A stretch of DNA of 64,000 nucleotides, from contig FNPS01000002.1 of the NCBI GenBank assembly GCA_900107365.1, positions 434,001 to 498,000 on the forward strand, given 5' to 3'. Made by a program: the position numbers and the translations under genes. Position 1 is the stretch's first letter. Each line of letters begins with the position of its first letter. This DNA comes from Flavobacterium aquidurense. GTDB taxonomy: Bacteria > Bacteroidota > Bacteroidia > Flavobacteriales > Flavobacteriaceae. The notes beneath the pieces were generated by a model. It did not search any database and was not told where the DNA came from. It worked only from the letters and a program-made list of their open reading frames with translations. Below, piece by piece: positions 51,157 to 60,872 of this stretch.

Positions 51157-51723
51157 ATGAAAAATTTCAAAACAATTGCAATAGCATTATTCGTAGCGGT
51201 GGCTAGTATTTCAGTAAATGCTCAAACAAAGAAAATCGACGTAAAAGCATCTACTATCAAATGGGTAGGTAAAAAAGTAACTGGAGAACACTCTGGAACT
51301 GTAAACTTCAAAGACGGAGCTGTAGTTTTCAAAGGAAAAAAATTAGTTGGTGGTAGCTTTACAGTTGACATGACTTCTTTAACTTCTACAGATTTAACTG
51401 GAGAATACCAAGGAAAATTAAACGGTCACTTGAAATCAGCTGATTTCTTTGGAACTGATAAATTCCCAACTGCAAAATTAGTTTTCAAAACTATCGGAGC
51501 TAAATCTACTGACGTTTATACTGTAACTGCTGATTTAACTATCAAAGGAATCACTGCACCAGTAACTTTTGACATCACTGTAGCTGGAAACACTGCTACA
51601 TCTGCTTTCAAAGTTGACAGAACTAAATACGATATCAAATACAACTCTGGTAACTTCTTCGAAAACTTAGGAGACAAAACTATCAATGACGATTTCGAAT
51701 TGACAGTAGCTTTAAAATTCTAA
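51157..51723 (+). CDS. YceI-family periplasmic protein
   Basis: 188 aa. Signal peptide MKNFKTIAIALFVAVASISVNAQ. Lipocalin-like YceI barrel (IKWVGKKVTGEHSGTVNFKDG, then GHLKSADFFGTDKFPTAKLVF), which binds polyisoprenoids. Third gene of the MarR operon. Confidence 0.94.
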   Translation: MKNFKTIAIALFVAVASISVNAQTKKIDVKASTIKWVGKKVTGEHSGTVNFKDGAVVFKGKKLVGGSFTVDMTSLTSTDLTGEYQGKLNGHLKSADFFGTDKFPTAKLVFKTIGAKSTDVYTVTADLTIKGITAPVTFDITVAGNTATSAFKVDRTKYDIKYNSGNFFENLGDKTINDDFELTVALKF

Positions 51724-51750
51724 TATTTTAAACTTCTTACTATTATAAGA

Positions 51751-51786
51751 AAAACCTCAATAGTTTAAGACTATTGAGGTTTTTTT
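51751..51786 (+). terminator. rho-independent terminator
   Basis: ACCTCAATAG (51754-51763) pairs with CTATTGAGGT (51771-51780), followed by a T run. Confidence 0.9.
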
Positions 51787-51921
51787 ATGTTTTTTTTCAA
51801 AAAGATAACATTGTTAATATTGAGATAACACTTTCATAATAACAGCTAAGACTTTGATTAACATTGGGCTTCTAATTTTGGGGAACTAAAAAAAAAGAAA
51901 CTACAAAACTAAATCACAGTT

Positions 51922-53202
51922 ATGAAAACAAAAATACAATTTGCAATTCTAACTCTGCTAAGCAGCTTTTTTATACAAGCACAACAACAGCCAAAAGGAA
52001 TTATTGGTAGCACAAACTGGATGACCAACTGGACCAATTTTAATCCGGCCAAAACAGAATATAGTGAGGCAACCAATATTATTGCCGGAAATATTGATAA
52101 AGACACACGACTAACAAAACGTAATACTTACCAACTCGTAGGTGTTGTGTATGTAACCAATAATGCAACTTTAACTATTGAACCCGGAACTGTAATTCGC
52201 GGCGACGATAAAACTTGCGGAACACTTGTTATAACAAATGGTGCCAAAATCATGGCCGAAGGTTTAGAAACTGATCCTATCGTGTTTACTTCAAATAAAG
52301 AAATTTCAGAGAGAAAACCCGGAGATTGGGGCGGACTCATTATTCTTGGAAAAGCGCCAATAAATACACTAGGTGGTTTACACACGCTTCCTTTTGACCT
52401 GGAACCAATGTTAAATCATTATGGAGGTCAAAATCCGGAAGATAATTCTGGAATTTTAAAATATGTAAGAGTGGAATATGCCGGCAGAAAACTGAGTTCA
52501 TTAAAAGAACTTAACGGAATTTCATTAGCAGGAGTTGGGAGAAAAACTGTTTTGAGTAATATCCAGGTTAGTTATTCTAATGATGACTCTTTTGAAAGTT
52601 ATGGAGGAGATTTAGTTATGAACAACCTAATTTCATACCGAACTACAGATGATGATTTCGATTTTACCCAAGGTGTTCAATGTAATATAAGCAACAGTAT
52701 TGCCATTCGTCATCCTTTTTCATCTGACATTTCGGGATCAAGATGTTTCGAAGTTGATTCTTATGATAAAATTGGAAATACGGATATGTCTAAAAAATTG
52801 ACTAAGATTGACGCTACCAATATTACTTTGGTTAATATGGAAGAAAACAATCAGGGCTTAGTCAGAGAATCTGTGTATGTTAGAGAGAATACTTACTTTA
52901 ACTTATCAAATAGTATCATTTCAGGCTTTACTCCTTTTGTTTTATTAGAAGGAAATATTGGAGATGGGGATGTTAATTTGTCTAAAATAACATTCAATAA
53001 TCTTATAATTAACAATTGCAATGGCGGAATTATAAGTGAAGCCGGAACTGGAAATCCAACAATTCAAAAATTTTATGGTAATCCTGCATTCTTCTTAGAT
53101 TATACCAAACTTAAAAACAGTGAATTGTTTACAACGCCTAATATCAAAGGGAATCCAGACTTTCGAATGAACCAAAACAATACAATTGCCAGTGGAAATT
53201 AA
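51922..53202 (+). CDS. secreted right-handed beta-helix protein
   Basis: 426 aa. Signal peptide to about FFIQAQ. Repeated short strands (VVYVTNNATLTIEPGTVIRGD, GTLVITNGAKIMAEG) form a parallel beta-helix common in Bacteroidota surface proteins. DWGGLIILGKAPIN and DDDFDFTQGVQ are conserved in this family. No catalytic residue assigned; no type IX C-terminal domain is visible. Confidence 0.8.
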   Translation: MKTKIQFAILTLLSSFFIQAQQQPKGIIGSTNWMTNWTNFNPAKTEYSEATNIIAGNIDKDTRLTKRNTYQLVGVVYVTNNATLTIEPGTVIRGDDKTCGTLVITNGAKIMAEGLETDPIVFTSNKEISERKPGDWGGLIILGKAPINTLGGLHTLPFDLEPMLNHYGGQNPEDNSGILKYVRVEYAGRKLSSLKELNGISLAGVGRKTVLSNIQVSYSNDDSFESYGGDLVMNNLISYRTTDDDFDFTQGVQCNISNSIAIRHPFSSDISGSRCFEVDSYDKIGNTDMSKKLTKIDATNITLVNMEENNQGLVRESVYVRENTYFNLSNSIISGFTPFVLLEGNIGDGDVNLSKITFNNLIINNCNGGIISEAGTGNPTIQKFYGNPAFFLDYTKLKNSELFTTPNIKGNPDFRMNQNNTIASGN

Positions 53203-53300
53203 GCATTTAAAAGGGATCGTTTCTTTTTAAATTTAACAAATTTTCAAATTAAGAAAAGATTTTTTTAAAATTTTATATCTCCTATTCCAATTTACATTTA

Positions 53301-53308
53301 TATCTTTG
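53301..53308 (+). promoter_or_regulatory. -7 promoter box of trp operon
   Basis: TATCTTTG matches TAnnTTTG exactly and lies 18 bp before the leader-peptide start. Confidence 0.65.
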
Positions 53309-53326
53309 TGATATCAAAATAAGAAA

Positions 53327-53383
53327 ATGAAAACATTAATGAACAATACTTGGTGGTGGAAGAATTTACGTCAAACGTCGTGA
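53327..53383 (+). CDS. trpL: trp operon leader peptide
   Basis: 18-codon ORF, MKTLMNNTWWWKNLRQTS, with three consecutive TGG codons (53351-53359) and a TGA stop at 53381-53383. It precedes a terminator hairpin and trpE. GTCGTGA overlapping the stop (53377-53383) is complementary to TCACGAC in the loop and descending arm of the terminator. A ribosome stalled at the Trp codons leaves it free to open the terminator; a ribosome reaching the stop covers it. Confidence 0.85.
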   Translation: MKTLMNNTWWWKNLRQTS

Positions 53384-53420
53384 ACAGAGCTTCCTATGGT
53401 ATTGTAAAACTATAAATATA

Positions 53421-53453
53421 AAAGGCTTGTCATCACGACAAGCCTTTTTTTTT
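53421..53453 (+). terminator. trp attenuator hairpin
   Basis: AAAGGCTTGTC (53421-53431) pairs with GACAAGCCTTT (53437-53447), followed by a T run to 53453. It lies between trpL and trpE. Alternative pairing of TCACGAC (53433-53439) with GTCGTGA at the leader stop would prevent it. Confidence 0.88.
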
Positions 53454-53499
53454 GGTCAAAACTAAACTGAATATTCTAAAAATTAAAAAACTATATACA

Positions 53500-54900
53500 T
53501 TGAAACCTTTTATACTCAACACACACTACAAACAAATTCTGGCAGACACCATCACGCCGGTAAGTATTTATTTTAAAATCAGAGATAAATTTCCAAATAG
53601 TTTACTACTTGAAAGTAGTGATTATCACGGAAATGACAACAGTTTCTCCTACGTTTGCTGCAACCCGATTGCTACAATTAAAATTGAAAACGAAATCATC
53701 TCCAAAACTTTCCCTGATGGATCTACTGAGCAAATTGCAATCGATGCTTCGACTAATATTCCGGAAGTAATTCAGGAGTTTTCGAGTCAGTTTAAAGCAG
53801 AGAAAAACGATTTTAAATTCATTAACAATGGTTTATTCGGATACATTTCTTACGATGCTGTTCGTTATTTCGAGAAAGTTTCGATTGCTAAAAAAGACAG
53901 TGCCACTTTAATTCCGGATGTTTTTTATGCAGTTTATCAAAACATCATTGCGATCAATCACTTTAAAAATGAGGCGTATATTTTTTGTCATAGTTTAGAT
54001 GGAAGAAACAATATTTCGGAAATTGAACAATTATTACAATCCAGAAATATTGCATCCTACAAATTCAGCAAAGAAGGAGAAGGCTATTCTAATTTAACCG
54101 ATGAAGAATTCAAACATAATGTGGCTTTGGCAAAGAAGCATTGTTTTAGGGGCGATGTATTTCAACTGGTTTTATCCCGTCGTTTTACGCAAGGTTTCAA
54201 AGGCGACGAATTCAATGTTTACAGAGCTTTACGCAGCATCAATCCATCTCCTTATTTATTCTTTTTTGACTATGGAGATTTCAAAATATTTGGGTCTTCG
54301 CCCGAAGCACAAATTATCGTAAAAAACAGAAAAGCAGAAATTCATCCAATCGCAGGAACGTTCAAAAGAACCGGAAATGATGAACGCGATGCGGTTTTAG
54401 CCAAACAACTTTCTGAAGACAAAAAAGAAAACAGCGAACACGTAATGTTAGTCGACTTAGCAAGAAACGATTTAAGTAGAAACGGACATGATGTAAACGT
54501 TGAGAAATACAGAGAAGTTCAGTTTTTCTCTCACGTTATTCACCTGGTTTCAAAAGTTACGGGACATTTACATGAGAAAGCTACAACGATGCAAGTGGTT
54601 GCCGATACTTTCCCGGCAGGAACTTTAAGCGGTGCGCCAAAACACAGAGCGATGCAATTGATCGAAGATTACGAGAAAACAAACCGTAATTTCTACGGAG
54701 GCGCAATAGGTTTCATGGATTTTGAAGGAAACTTTAATCACGCCATTATGATTCGTACTTTCTTAAGCAAAAATCATCAATTACACTGCCAGGCCGGAGC
54801 CGGAATTGTTGCCAGTTCAGATGAAGAAAGCGAAATGCAGGAAGTTTATAATAAATTAAGAGCGTTGAATACGGCGCTTGAAATGGCAGAAAAAATTTAA
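53500..54900 (+). CDS. trpE: anthranilate synthase component I
   Basis: 466 aa from TTG 53500, matching the family N-terminus LKPFILNTHYKQILADTITPV; there is no nearby ATG. LLESSDYHGNDNSFSY holds the Trp feedback-inhibition motif LLES. Catalytic GTFKRTGNDERD, PAGTLSGAPKHRAMQLIE and CQAGAGIVASSDEESE are intact. Uses chorismate and ammonia from TrpG to make anthranilate. Confidence 0.96.
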   Translation: MKPFILNTHYKQILADTITPVSIYFKIRDKFPNSLLLESSDYHGNDNSFSYVCCNPIATIKIENEIISKTFPDGSTEQIAIDASTNIPEVIQEFSSQFKAEKNDFKFINNGLFGYISYDAVRYFEKVSIAKKDSATLIPDVFYAVYQNIIAINHFKNEAYIFCHSLDGRNNISEIEQLLQSRNIASYKFSKEGEGYSNLTDEEFKHNVALAKKHCFRGDVFQLVLSRRFTQGFKGDEFNVYRALRSINPSPYLFFFDYGDFKIFGSSPEAQIIVKNRKAEIHPIAGTFKRTGNDERDAVLAKQLSEDKKENSEHVMLVDLARNDLSRNGHDVNVEKYREVQFFSHVIHLVSKVTGHLHEKATTMQVVADTFPAGTLSGAPKHRAMQLIEDYEKTNRNFYGGAIGFMDFEGNFNHAIMIRTFLSKNHQLHCQAGAGIVASSDEESEMQEVYNKLRALNTALEMAEKI

Positions 54901-54975
54901 GAATTTAAAAATTAAAAGATTGAAAGATTTTGTGGAATCTTTCAATTATTAAATCATTTAATCTTTCAATTAAAC

Positions 54976-55425
54976 ATGAAAAACCTAATTCCCTTTTTGA
55001 TTGCATTTTTGCTTTTTGCCTCTTGTGAAACTAAGAAAGAAACAACAGCAATTCCGTTAATCGGAACCTGGCGTCTTATATCAGCAGAAACGACAGAAAA
55101 AGATTCAACTTTCTCAACTTTCAATCCAAAAACAAAAATGATTAAAATTATAAATGATACCCATTTTGCCTTTTTTAATCATGATCTGAATAACGGAAAA
55201 GACAGCACAGCAGCAGTATTCTTTGGCGGAGGTGGAAAATATACTTTGAAAGACAGTGTTTACACTGAAAATCTGGAATATTTCAATAACCGTCAATGGG
55301 AAAATGGAAAATTTGAGTTCGTTGTAAAAATCAAAAATGATACGCTAACTCAAAAAGGAATAGAAAAAGTAGAAAAATTAGGCATCAACCGAATTATCAC
55401 AGAAAAATACGTTCGGGAAAAATAA
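54976..55425 (+). CDS. lipocalin-like lipoprotein inside trp operon
   Basis: 149 aa. Lipobox FASC. Mature LIGTWRLISAETTEKDS begins like lipocalin-like/DUF4488 domains. No link to tryptophan synthesis is apparent. Flanked by a hairpin (54919-54946, ATTGAAAGATT/AATCTTTCAAT) and by dispersed CTTAG repeats, suggesting later insertion. Confidence 0.75.
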   Translation: MKNLIPFLIAFLLFASCETKKETTAIPLIGTWRLISAETTEKDSTFSTFNPKTKMIKIINDTHFAFFNHDLNNGKDSTAAVFFGGGGKYTLKDSVYTENLEYFNNRQWENGKFEFVVKIKNDTLTQKGIEKVEKLGINRIITEKYVREK

Positions 55426-55508
55426 AAAAAGTTTTCAGTCGCAGTTTTCAGTCACAGATAAAAAAACTTAGCAACTCAGAATCTTAGAAACTTAGCACCT
55501 CAAAAAAA

Positions 55509-56075
55509 ATGAAAAAAATATTAGTTATAGACAATTACGATAGTTTCACTTATAATTTAGTGCACTATTTAGAAGATTTAAACTGCGAAGTTACCGTTTA
55601 CAGAAACGATGAATTTGATATAGATGAAATCGCTTCTTTCGATAAAATATTACTTTCTCCGGGACCTGGAATTCCGGATGAAGCTGGTTTATTGAAAGCA
55701 GTTATTCGAAAATATGCTCCAACAAAAAGCATTTTAGGGGTTTGTCTGGGTCAACAAGCCATTGGAGAAGTTTTTGGAGGAACATTATCTAACCTTGATA
55801 AAGTATATCACGGAGTTGCAACGAATGTAAAAACAGTAGTTTCAGACGAACTTTTATTTGACGGATTAGGAAATGAATTCGAAGTAGGAAGATACCACTC
55901 CTGGGTTGTTGATGCCAATTTACCAGACGTTTTAGAAGCAACTTCAATAGACGAAAATGGGCAAATTATGTCACTAAGACATAAAACTTATGATGTTAGA
56001 GGCGTTCAGTTTCATCCGGAAAGTGTGTTGACACCAAAAGGAAAATTGATCTTGGAGAACTGGATTAAGAGTTAG
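55509..56075 (+). CDS. trpG: anthranilate synthase glutamine amidotransferase component II
   Basis: 188 aa class I GATase. LLSPGPGIPDEAG, nucleophile GVCLGQQAIG (Cys79) and VQFHPESVL (His169, Glu171) form the triad. Supplies ammonia to TrpE; may also serve PabB. Confidence 0.95.
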   Translation: MKKILVIDNYDSFTYNLVHYLEDLNCEVTVYRNDEFDIDEIASFDKILLSPGPGIPDEAGLLKAVIRKYAPTKSILGVCLGQQAIGEVFGGTLSNLDKVYHGVATNVKTVVSDELLFDGLGNEFEVGRYHSWVVDANLPDVLEATSIDENGQIMSLRHKTYDVRGVQFHPESVLTPKGKLILENWIKS

Positions 56076-56150
56076 TATTCAGTCTCAGTTTACAGTCTCA
56101 GTCAAAAAAACTCAGAACCTTAGTCTCTTAGCAACTTAGAACCTTAAAAA

Positions 56151-56555
56151 ATGATAACACTTTCAGATACCAAAGCAATCAACATTGAAGACATATTGAC
56201 TTTATACAAAGCAAATGAATGGAGTTCAGCCAACAAACCAAACGAATTATATAACGGCCTTTTAAATTCAGAGACTTTAATTACGGCTTGGGAAGGAAAA
56301 AAACTAATCGGGCTTGGGAATGCTATTTCTGATGGATTTTTGACTGTTTATTATCCGCATTTATTGGTGCTTCCGGATTATCAGGGAAAAGGAATTGGAA
56401 AAATGATTGTCGATAAAATGCAGGAGAAATACAGTCTCTTTCACATGCAAATGTTAACCGCAGACGGAAAAGCAGTTGATTTTTACAAAAAGAACGGATT
56501 CGAAAGAGCCGGAAAAACAGAACCCATGTGGATTTATCAGGGAAATGAACATTAA
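56151..56555 (+). CDS. GNAT N-acetyltransferase inside trp operon
   Basis: 134 aa. Acetyl-CoA loop VLPDYQGKGIGKMIVDKM, C-terminal DFYKKNGFERAGKTEPMWIY. Substrate unknown. Lies between trpG and trpD with dispersed CTTAG repeats on both sides. Confidence 0.88.
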   Translation: MITLSDTKAINIEDILTLYKANEWSSANKPNELYNGLLNSETLITAWEGKKLIGLGNAISDGFLTVYYPHLLVLPDYQGKGIGKMIVDKMQEKYSLFHMQMLTADGKAVDFYKKNGFERAGKTEPMWIYQGNEH

Positions 56556-56643
56556 CAATTATTAGTCTCAGTCTCAGTTTACAGTCTCAGTAGGAAAACT
56601 TAGAACCTCAGTAACTTAGAACCTTAGCAACTTAAAAGAAAAA

Positions 56644-57636
56644 ATGAAACATATATTAAATAAATTAATCAACCACGAAGTGCTTTCTAAAGAAGAAGCC
56701 AAAGATGTACTGATTAATATTTCAAGTGGAAATTATAATCCAAGTCAGATTTCGGCATTTTTGACCGTATTCATGATGCGCAGTATTACTATTGATGAGC
56801 TTTCGGGTTTTCGTGAAGCTTTATTAGAATTGTGTATTCGTGTTGATTTATCAGCTTACAACACCATCGATTTATGCGGAACCGGTGGCGATGGAAAAGA
56901 CACTTTCAACATCTCGACTTTGGCTTCGTTTATATCAGCCGGAGCTGGAATTAAAGTAGCCAAACACGGAAATTACGGCGTATCCTCTATTTCAGGATCA
57001 AGCAACGTGATGGAAAAAATGGGAATTAAATTCAGCAACGATCCTTCATTCTTAGAAAAATGTATTGACAAAGCCGGAATTTGCGTTTTACACGCTCCCC
57101 TATTTCACCCGGCTATGAAAAATGTAGGACCAATCAGAAAAGAACTGGCCGTAAAAACATTCTTTAATATGTTGGGACCAATGGTAAATCCGTCGTTTCC
57201 GCAGAATCAATTGGTAGGTGTTTTCAACCTTGAATTAGCCCGAATGTATGCTTATTTATACCAGAATACGGATATCAATTTTACGATTTTACATTCGCTT
57301 GACGGATATGATGAAATTTCCTTAACAGGTCCAACCAAAACAATAACATCACATATGGAAGGCATGTTAAACCCTTCTGATTTTGGCGTTAGACTTCTCT
57401 CTCAAACTGAAATTGAAGGCGGAAAAACAATCGAAGAATCAGCAGAAATGTTCACTAATATCATCTCAGGAAAAGGAACAGAAGCTCAAAACAATGTGGT
57501 TTTGGCAAATGCTGCAATGGCAATTGCAACCGTTACCAAATGTTCTCCATTAGAAGGATTTGAATTGGCAAAAGAAAGTCTTTTTTCTGGAAAAGGATTA
57601 AAGGCATTAAATAAATTAAAAGATTTAATGATTTAA
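56644..57636 (+). CDS. trpD: anthranilate phosphoribosyltransferase
   Basis: 330 aa. PRPP-binding LCGTGGDGKDTFNIST, KHGNYGVSSISGSSNVME and HAPLFHPAMKNVGPIRKEL are diagnostic. Transfers phosphoribose to anthranilate. Confidence 0.96.
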   Translation: MKHILNKLINHEVLSKEEAKDVLINISSGNYNPSQISAFLTVFMMRSITIDELSGFREALLELCIRVDLSAYNTIDLCGTGGDGKDTFNISTLASFISAGAGIKVAKHGNYGVSSISGSSNVMEKMGIKFSNDPSFLEKCIDKAGICVLHAPLFHPAMKNVGPIRKELAVKTFFNMLGPMVNPSFPQNQLVGVFNLELARMYAYLYQNTDINFTILHSLDGYDEISLTGPTKTITSHMEGMLNPSDFGVRLLSQTEIEGGKTIEESAEMFTNIISGKGTEAQNNVVLANAAMAIATVTKCSPLEGFELAKESLFSGKGLKALNKLKDLMI

Positions 57637-57649
57637 AAATTGAAAAATT

Positions 57650-58018
57650 ATGACTAAATCTTTTGAAGAATTTGAAGTCTATAAAAAAGGAATTCAGTTA
57701 GCTAAATTAATTTTCACATTAATGAATAGTAAACCTTTTGAAAGAGAATTTGGATTCAAAGATCAAATAAAAAGAGCTATTGTCTCCATTACAAATAATA
57801 TTGCCGAAGGATCAGAATATAATAATAACAAGCAATTAATACGATATCTAAAAATTTCAAAAGGAAGTTGTGCAGAAGTCAGAAGTATGCTAATATTATC
57901 CAGAGAACTTCAATTTTGTAATCAATTAGAAATTCAAAAAAGTTATGATTTAAGCATTGAAATATCTCAAAACTTATCAAACTTTATAAAATACTTAAAT
58001 ACTAAAATAGATGTTTAA
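57650..58018 (+). CDS. four-helix-bundle protein (23S rRNA intervening-sequence family)
   Basis: 122 aa, helical. FEVYKKGIQLAKLIFTLMN and NNIAEGSEYNNNKQLIRYLKISKGSCAEVRSMLILSRELQF fit the IVS-encoded S23-like family, whose function is unknown. A single gene within the trp operon, 13 bp after trpD. Confidence 0.9.
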   Translation: MTKSFEEFEVYKKGIQLAKLIFTLMNSKPFEREFGFKDQIKRAIVSITNNIAEGSEYNNNKQLIRYLKISKGSCAEVRSMLILSRELQFCNQLEIQKSYDLSIEISQNLSNFIKYLNTKIDV

Positions 58019-58075
58019 TTTCTAGATCATATTTTTTTAATCTTTAAATTTTTCAATCTTTAAATTATAATAACA

Positions 58076-58861
58076 ATGAATATTTTAGATAAAATAATAT
58101 TTGATAAACAACGCGAAGTCGTTCTTAAAAAATCAATTATTCCGGTTTCGCAATTGGAAAGTTCGGTGTTTTTTGGAAGAGAAACGATTTCTTTAAGTCA
58201 AAAATTGAGAACAAGTACAACCGGAATTATTGCGGAACACAAACGTCGTTCACCTTCAAAATCAGTTATCAATCATAGTTTTACGGTTGAAGAAGTCGTG
58301 AAAGGATATGAAAATGCAGGCGCTTGTGGAATTTCGGTTTTAACAGATGGTAAATATTTTGGAGGTTCACTTGACGATTTACTTTTGGCAAGAGCGAGTG
58401 TGAATATTCCGCTTTTGCGAAAAGAATTTATTGTTGACGAATACCAAATTTTAGAAGCTAAAGCTTTTGGAGCCGATTTAATTTTATTGATCGCAGCTGT
58501 TTTAACCCGTGAAGAAATCAAATCACTATCTGAATTTGCTAAGAAATTAGGTCTGGAAGTTTTGCTTGAAGTTCATAATCAGGAAGAACTGGAAAAATCG
58601 ATTATGCCAAGTTTAGATATGATTGGCGTAAACAACAGAAACCTAAAAACATTCGAAGTTAGTCTGGATTTCAGTAAACAGCTGGCAGCACAAATTCCGG
58701 ATGATTTTGTAAAAGTTTCCGAAAGCGGCATCTCATCCATCGAAGCCATTTCAGAATTAAGACCATATGGTTACAGTGGCTTCTTAATTGGAGAAAACTT
58801 CATGAAAACAGACAACGCCGGCGAGGCCGCAACAGAATTTATTAAAAATTTGAGCGTATAA
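58076..58861 (+). CDS. trpC: indole-3-glycerol phosphate synthase
   Basis: 261 aa TIM barrel. EHKRRSPSKSVIN (catalytic Lys), VLTDGKYFGGSLDDL, LLRKEFIVDEYQ and IGVNNRNLKTF are family motifs. Closes the indole ring. Confidence 0.96.
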   Translation: MNILDKIIFDKQREVVLKKSIIPVSQLESSVFFGRETISLSQKLRTSTTGIIAEHKRRSPSKSVINHSFTVEEVVKGYENAGACGISVLTDGKYFGGSLDDLLLARASVNIPLLRKEFIVDEYQILEAKAFGADLILLIAAVLTREEIKSLSEFAKKLGLEVLLEVHNQEELEKSIMPSLDMIGVNNRNLKTFEVSLDFSKQLAAQIPDDFVKVSESGISSIEAISELRPYGYSGFLIGENFMKTDNAGEAATEFIKNLSV

Positions 58862-59022
58862 AATAGCCCCGAATTCACGAATTTATTTATTCTCATTCGT
58901 GAATTGCTTCGACTGTTCACTATCGTTCGGGTCGTGGCGAAAAAACTTTGCGAACTTTGCGTTTGTAAGCACAATCAAAAATAAAAACCTTTGCGCCCTT
59001 TGCGGTTAAAAAAACACAACGA

Positions 59023-59655
59023 ATGAAACTGAAAATATGCGGCATGAAATATCCTGAAAACATACTCGAAGTAGGTGCACTCCTACCCGATTATATGGGT
59101 TTTATTTTCTGGGAAAAATCCGCGAGATATTTTAACGGAACGATTCCGGAATTGCTCAAAACAACAAAAAAAGCAGGTGTTTTTGTTGATCAAAGTCAGG
59201 AAGAAATATTAGATAAAGTTGCAAAATACGATTTACAGGCTGTACAATTACATGGAAATGAATCGGCAGCATTTTGTGAAGAATTAAAAATGAAGTTGGG
59301 CAAAAAAATCGAAATCATAAAAGCTTTTTCTGCAGATAACGATTTTGATTTTGAGATTTTAAAACCTTACGAAGCTGTTTGCGATTACTTCTTATTTGAC
59401 ACAAAAGGAAAATTGCCAGGCGGTAACGGAACCACTTTTGACTGGACGATATTAAAAAAATACAAGTCTGAAAAACCATTCTTTTTGAGCGGTGGCATCG
59501 GAATAAATGAATTAAATGCAATCGAAGAGATATCAAAAACCAATTTACCTATTTATGCTATCGATGTAAATAGTAAATTTGAAATCGAACCGGGGTTAAA
59601 AAATAAAAATCTATTAAGCAATTTCAAACGAAAATTTGATGTTGCCAACTTTTAA
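59023..59655 (+). CDS. trpF: phosphoribosylanthranilate isomerase
   Basis: 210 aa TIM barrel starting MKLKICGMKYPENI (catalytic Cys in KICGM), with VQLHGNES and GGIGINELNAIEE. Separated from trpC by 160 bp of dispersed repeat. Confidence 0.95.
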   Translation: MKLKICGMKYPENILEVGALLPDYMGFIFWEKSARYFNGTIPELLKTTKKAGVFVDQSQEEILDKVAKYDLQAVQLHGNESAAFCEELKMKLGKKIEIIKAFSADNDFDFEILKPYEAVCDYFLFDTKGKLPGGNGTTFDWTILKKYKSEKPFFLSGGIGINELNAIEEISKTNLPIYAIDVNSKFEIEPGLKNKNLLSNFKRKFDVANF

Positions 59656-59667
59656 ACTTTAAACGAA

Positions 59668-60849
59668 ATGAACTTTAATGTTAACGAAAAAGGATATTAC
59701 GGAGAATTTGGAGGAGCTTATATTCCCGAAATGTTGTATCCGAATGTAGAAGAATTACGTCAGAATTATTTAAAAATAACAAGCGAACCCGATTTTAAAG
59801 CGGAGTTTGACCAATTATTAAAGGATTACGTTGGACGCCCTAGTCCGCTTTATTTTGCAAAGCGTTTATCTGAAAAATACAATACCAAAGTTTATCTGAA
59901 AAGAGAAGACTTAAATCATACCGGAGCTCATAAGGTAAACAACACCATTGGCCAAATATTGGTAGCCAAACGTTTAGGCAAAAAAAGAATTATTGCCGAA
60001 ACCGGAGCCGGTCAGCATGGAGTTGCAACCGCAACAGTTTGTGCTTTAATGGGCTTAGAATGTATCGTTTACATGGGCGAAATTGACATTGCACGTCAGG
60101 CGCCAAACGTGGCCCGTATGAAAATGTTAGGTGCAGAAGTTCGTCCTGCACTTTCGGGTTCCAGAACTTTGAAAGATGCTACAAACGAAGCGATTCGTGA
60201 TTGGATCAATAATCCGGTTGACACCCATTATATTATCGGATCTGCGATAGGCCCTCATCCTTATCCGGATATGGTAACACGTTTTCAAAGTGTAATTTCT
60301 GAAGAAATAAAATGGCAGTTAAAAGAAAAAGAAGGTCGTGAAAACCCTGATTATGTTGTAGCTTGCATCGGTGGTGGAAGTAATGCCGCCGGAACCTATT
60401 ACCACTTTTTGCACGAGCCAGAAGTTGGAATCATAGCAGTCGAAGCAGCCGGAAAAGGTGTCGACAGCGGACATAGTGCCGCAACAAGTAAATTAGGAAA
60501 AGTAGGTGTTATTCACGGTTGCAAAACCCTTTTAATGCAAACTCCTGACGGACAAATTACTGAACCTTATTCGATTTCTGCCGGACTTGATTATCCTGGT
60601 GTTGGACCGATGCACGCGCATTTGGCACAAACAGGACGCGGCGAGTTTTTCTCTGTTACTGATGATGATGCGATGAATGCCGGTTTGCAATTGACTAAAT
60701 TAGAAGGAATTATTCCGGCCATTGAGAGTGCACATGCTTTTGCGGTTTTAGATCAAAAGAAATTTAAACCAACAGATATTGTTGTCATCAGCCTTTCGGG
60801 ACGCGGTGATAAAGATTTAGACAATTATATTGAATATTTTAAGTTGTAA
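59668..60849 (+). CDS. trpB: tryptophan synthase beta subunit
   Basis: 393 aa. PLP lysine in HTGAHKVNN (Lys89), phosphate-binding GGGSNAAGTYYHFL and EGIIPAIESAHA. 12 bp after trpF. Condenses indole and serine. Confidence 0.97.
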   Translation: MNFNVNEKGYYGEFGGAYIPEMLYPNVEELRQNYLKITSEPDFKAEFDQLLKDYVGRPSPLYFAKRLSEKYNTKVYLKREDLNHTGAHKVNNTIGQILVAKRLGKKRIIAETGAGQHGVATATVCALMGLECIVYMGEIDIARQAPNVARMKMLGAEVRPALSGSRTLKDATNEAIRDWINNPVDTHYIIGSAIGPHPYPDMVTRFQSVISEEIKWQLKEKEGRENPDYVVACIGGGSNAAGTYYHFLHEPEVGIIAVEAAGKGVDSGHSAATSKLGKVGVIHGCKTLLMQTPDGQITEPYSISAGLDYPGVGPMHAHLAQTGRGEFFSVTDDDAMNAGLQLTKLEGIIPAIESAHAFAVLDQKKFKPTDIVVISLSGRGDKDLDNYIEYFKL

Positions 60850-60872
60850 AATAAAACGAGAAAATGATAATT

